Positions 13,258 to 14,079 of a stretch of DNA of 14,079 nt are shown here, one piece after another. Both the position numbers and the translations under genes were made by a program. The first letter of the stretch is position 1. Each line of letters begins with the position of its first letter. The notes under the pieces were generated by a model that saw only the letters and a list, made by a program, of their open reading frames with translations, did no database searches and was not told the origin of the DNA. The stretch covers positions 1-14,079 of the forward strand of contig CAZTYH010000074.1 in assembly GCA_964617565.1 (NCBI GenBank). The letters are read 5' to 3'. The stretch is from JAKJGV01 sp964617565. Its GTDB lineage: Bacteria; Verrucomicrobiota; Kiritimatiellia; CAIQIC01; JAGNIJ01.

Positions 13258-14079
13258 TCGCGCGCGCCTTTTTTGTCTCGGATGTTTTGTTGTGGTCGTT
13301 CTGCTCGTCGAATGGCTGTCGGCGCCCAGCCACGCTGCAATCGTCTCGAACCTTCTTGTCAACCCGGGTTTCGAGAGCGGAAACGGCACAACCAATACCG
13401 CTTGGCAGTCCTACAACAATGTTTATCGCATGGACAATCGCCATCGCAGCGGATCATATGCGACGAAGATGTTCGGCAACTGGGGGCCGCCGGGCGAGCC
13501 TAACGGATCGTCGGTTGAGCAGGTTTTTCCCGCGGAGCCGGGGCAGACGTGGGAAGGCACCGCATGGGTTTCGTCGTGGTCTGATGATCCGATTGCCGGA
13601 AGCAATCGGGCGCAGGTTTCCATCCTGTTTCTGGATGGAGCCGGGCACCCGATATGGTCGGTATATTCTTCCGAGCGCATGGATACGAACAAGGCCTTGA
13701 ATACATGGCATCCGCTGTCCGTCCGCTCCACCGCGCCGGTGAATACCGAATGGGTACGCTTCGCCGCTTTTTTTCTGCAACCGCCGGACTTCCCTTCGGG
13801 ATCGGCCTGGTTCGACGATTGTGCGTTCGGTCTTTCAACCATCACCAATCGTGTCCGATTCGCGGATCAGTGGTGGGATGTGCAGGAAAGCGAAATGACG
13901 CCCGGGCCGAATCTTTGGTCCACGAATTGCGCGTGGGTGGACACCAATGGGTGGCTGCATCTCGCGATCCGGCCCTTCGAGGGCCAATGGCATTGCGGGA
14001 TGGTCAACAACCAGATTTCGCACGGCTACGGCACCTACGAGTGGCGGCTTGCTTCCTGGATTGATCTGCTGGAATACGG
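13244..14079 (+). CDS. Secreted CBM4/9-like plus GH16-like (concanavalin-fold) protein, 3' end beyond window
   Basis: The frame is open from ATG 13244 to the window end (278 codons), so the C-terminus is missing. It overlaps the hrpB stop by 14 bases. Residues 1-31 are a signal peptide: R-A-R, a long Val/Leu run, then S-H-A. Residues about 36-196 resemble a CBM4/9-type beta-sandwich: N-L-L-V-N-P-G-F-E-S-G at the start and A-W-F-D-D-C-A-F-G as closing strand. Residues 205 onward resemble a GH16-type jelly roll: F-A-D-Q-W-W-D-V, P-G-P-N-L-W-S, V-D-T-N-G-W-L-H-L, and I-S-H-G-Y-G-T-Y-E-W-R-L. The region that would carry the E-x-D-x-x-E catalytic motif is not yet reached, so enzyme activity is unproven. 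It may be a secreted glucanase or galactanase, or a binding-only relative. Confidence 0.8.
   Translation, partial: MSGDSRARLFCLGCFVVVVLLVEWLSAPSHAAIVSNLLVNPGFESGNGTTNTAWQSYNNVYRMDNRHRSGSYATKMFGNWGPPGEPNGSSVEQVFPAEPGQTWEGTAWVSSWSDDPIAGSNRAQVSILFLDGAGHPIWSVYSSERMDTNKALNTWHPLSVRSTAPVNTEWVRFAAFFLQPPDFPSGSAWFDDCAFGLSTITNRVRFADQWWDVQESEMTPGPNLWSTNCAWVDTNGWLHLAIRPFEGQWHCGMVNNQISHGYGTYEWRLASWIDLLEY

Overview
The window looks like part of a metagenome-assembled scaffold from an uncultured, GC-rich, Gram-negative polysaccharide degrader. The style suggests the PVC group (Kiritimatiellota, Verrucomicrobiota or Lentisphaerota): many secreted proteins with carbohydrate-binding-like beta-sandwich modules, odd TIM-barrel hydrolases, a LacI regulator and few conventional operon partners. 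This placement is an inference from gene style; no rRNA or other taxonomic marker is present. A run of exactly 100 N (10675-10774) marks an assembly join of unknown true length.

Left block (1-4953, all +): four tandem genes for secreted proteins. Genes 1 and 2 encode almost nothing but one beta-sandwich module. Gene 3 carries the same module fused to a TIM barrel with a clan GH-A-like layout (NEP after strand 4, Glu after strand 7). Gene 4 overlaps gene 3 by ATGA and is a second GH-A-like barrel with a C-terminal beta-sandwich. A near-perfect 14-bp hairpin lies between genes 2 and 3. Together they look like a small glycan-binding and glycan-cleaving operon of unknown substrate.

Middle block (5033-9133, +): a secreted CBM20-esterase with its own promoter, then an imperfect inverted repeat built from an 8-bp period, then a probable operon of a degenerate HAD-fold protein, MazG, TsaE and TsaB. 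This operon combines nucleotide-pool cleaning with the tRNA t6A modification pathway. The HAD-like protein appears to have lost every usual catalytic acid.

Right block (9164-14079): a LacI-family regulator on the minus strand faces a divergent gene for a secreted carbohydrate-binding-like protein. Two CG-centred palindromes, 72 bp apart, lie between them and are probable operators. The divergent gene is cut by the N gap. After the gap comes a DEAH-box helicase of the HrpB type lacking its first residues. Overlapping its end is the start of a secreted protein with a CBM4/9-like domain and a GH16-like (concanavalin-fold) domain, which runs off the window.

No tRNA, rRNA, CRISPR array or insertion sequence was seen. 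No gene-free stretch exceeds 300 bases.
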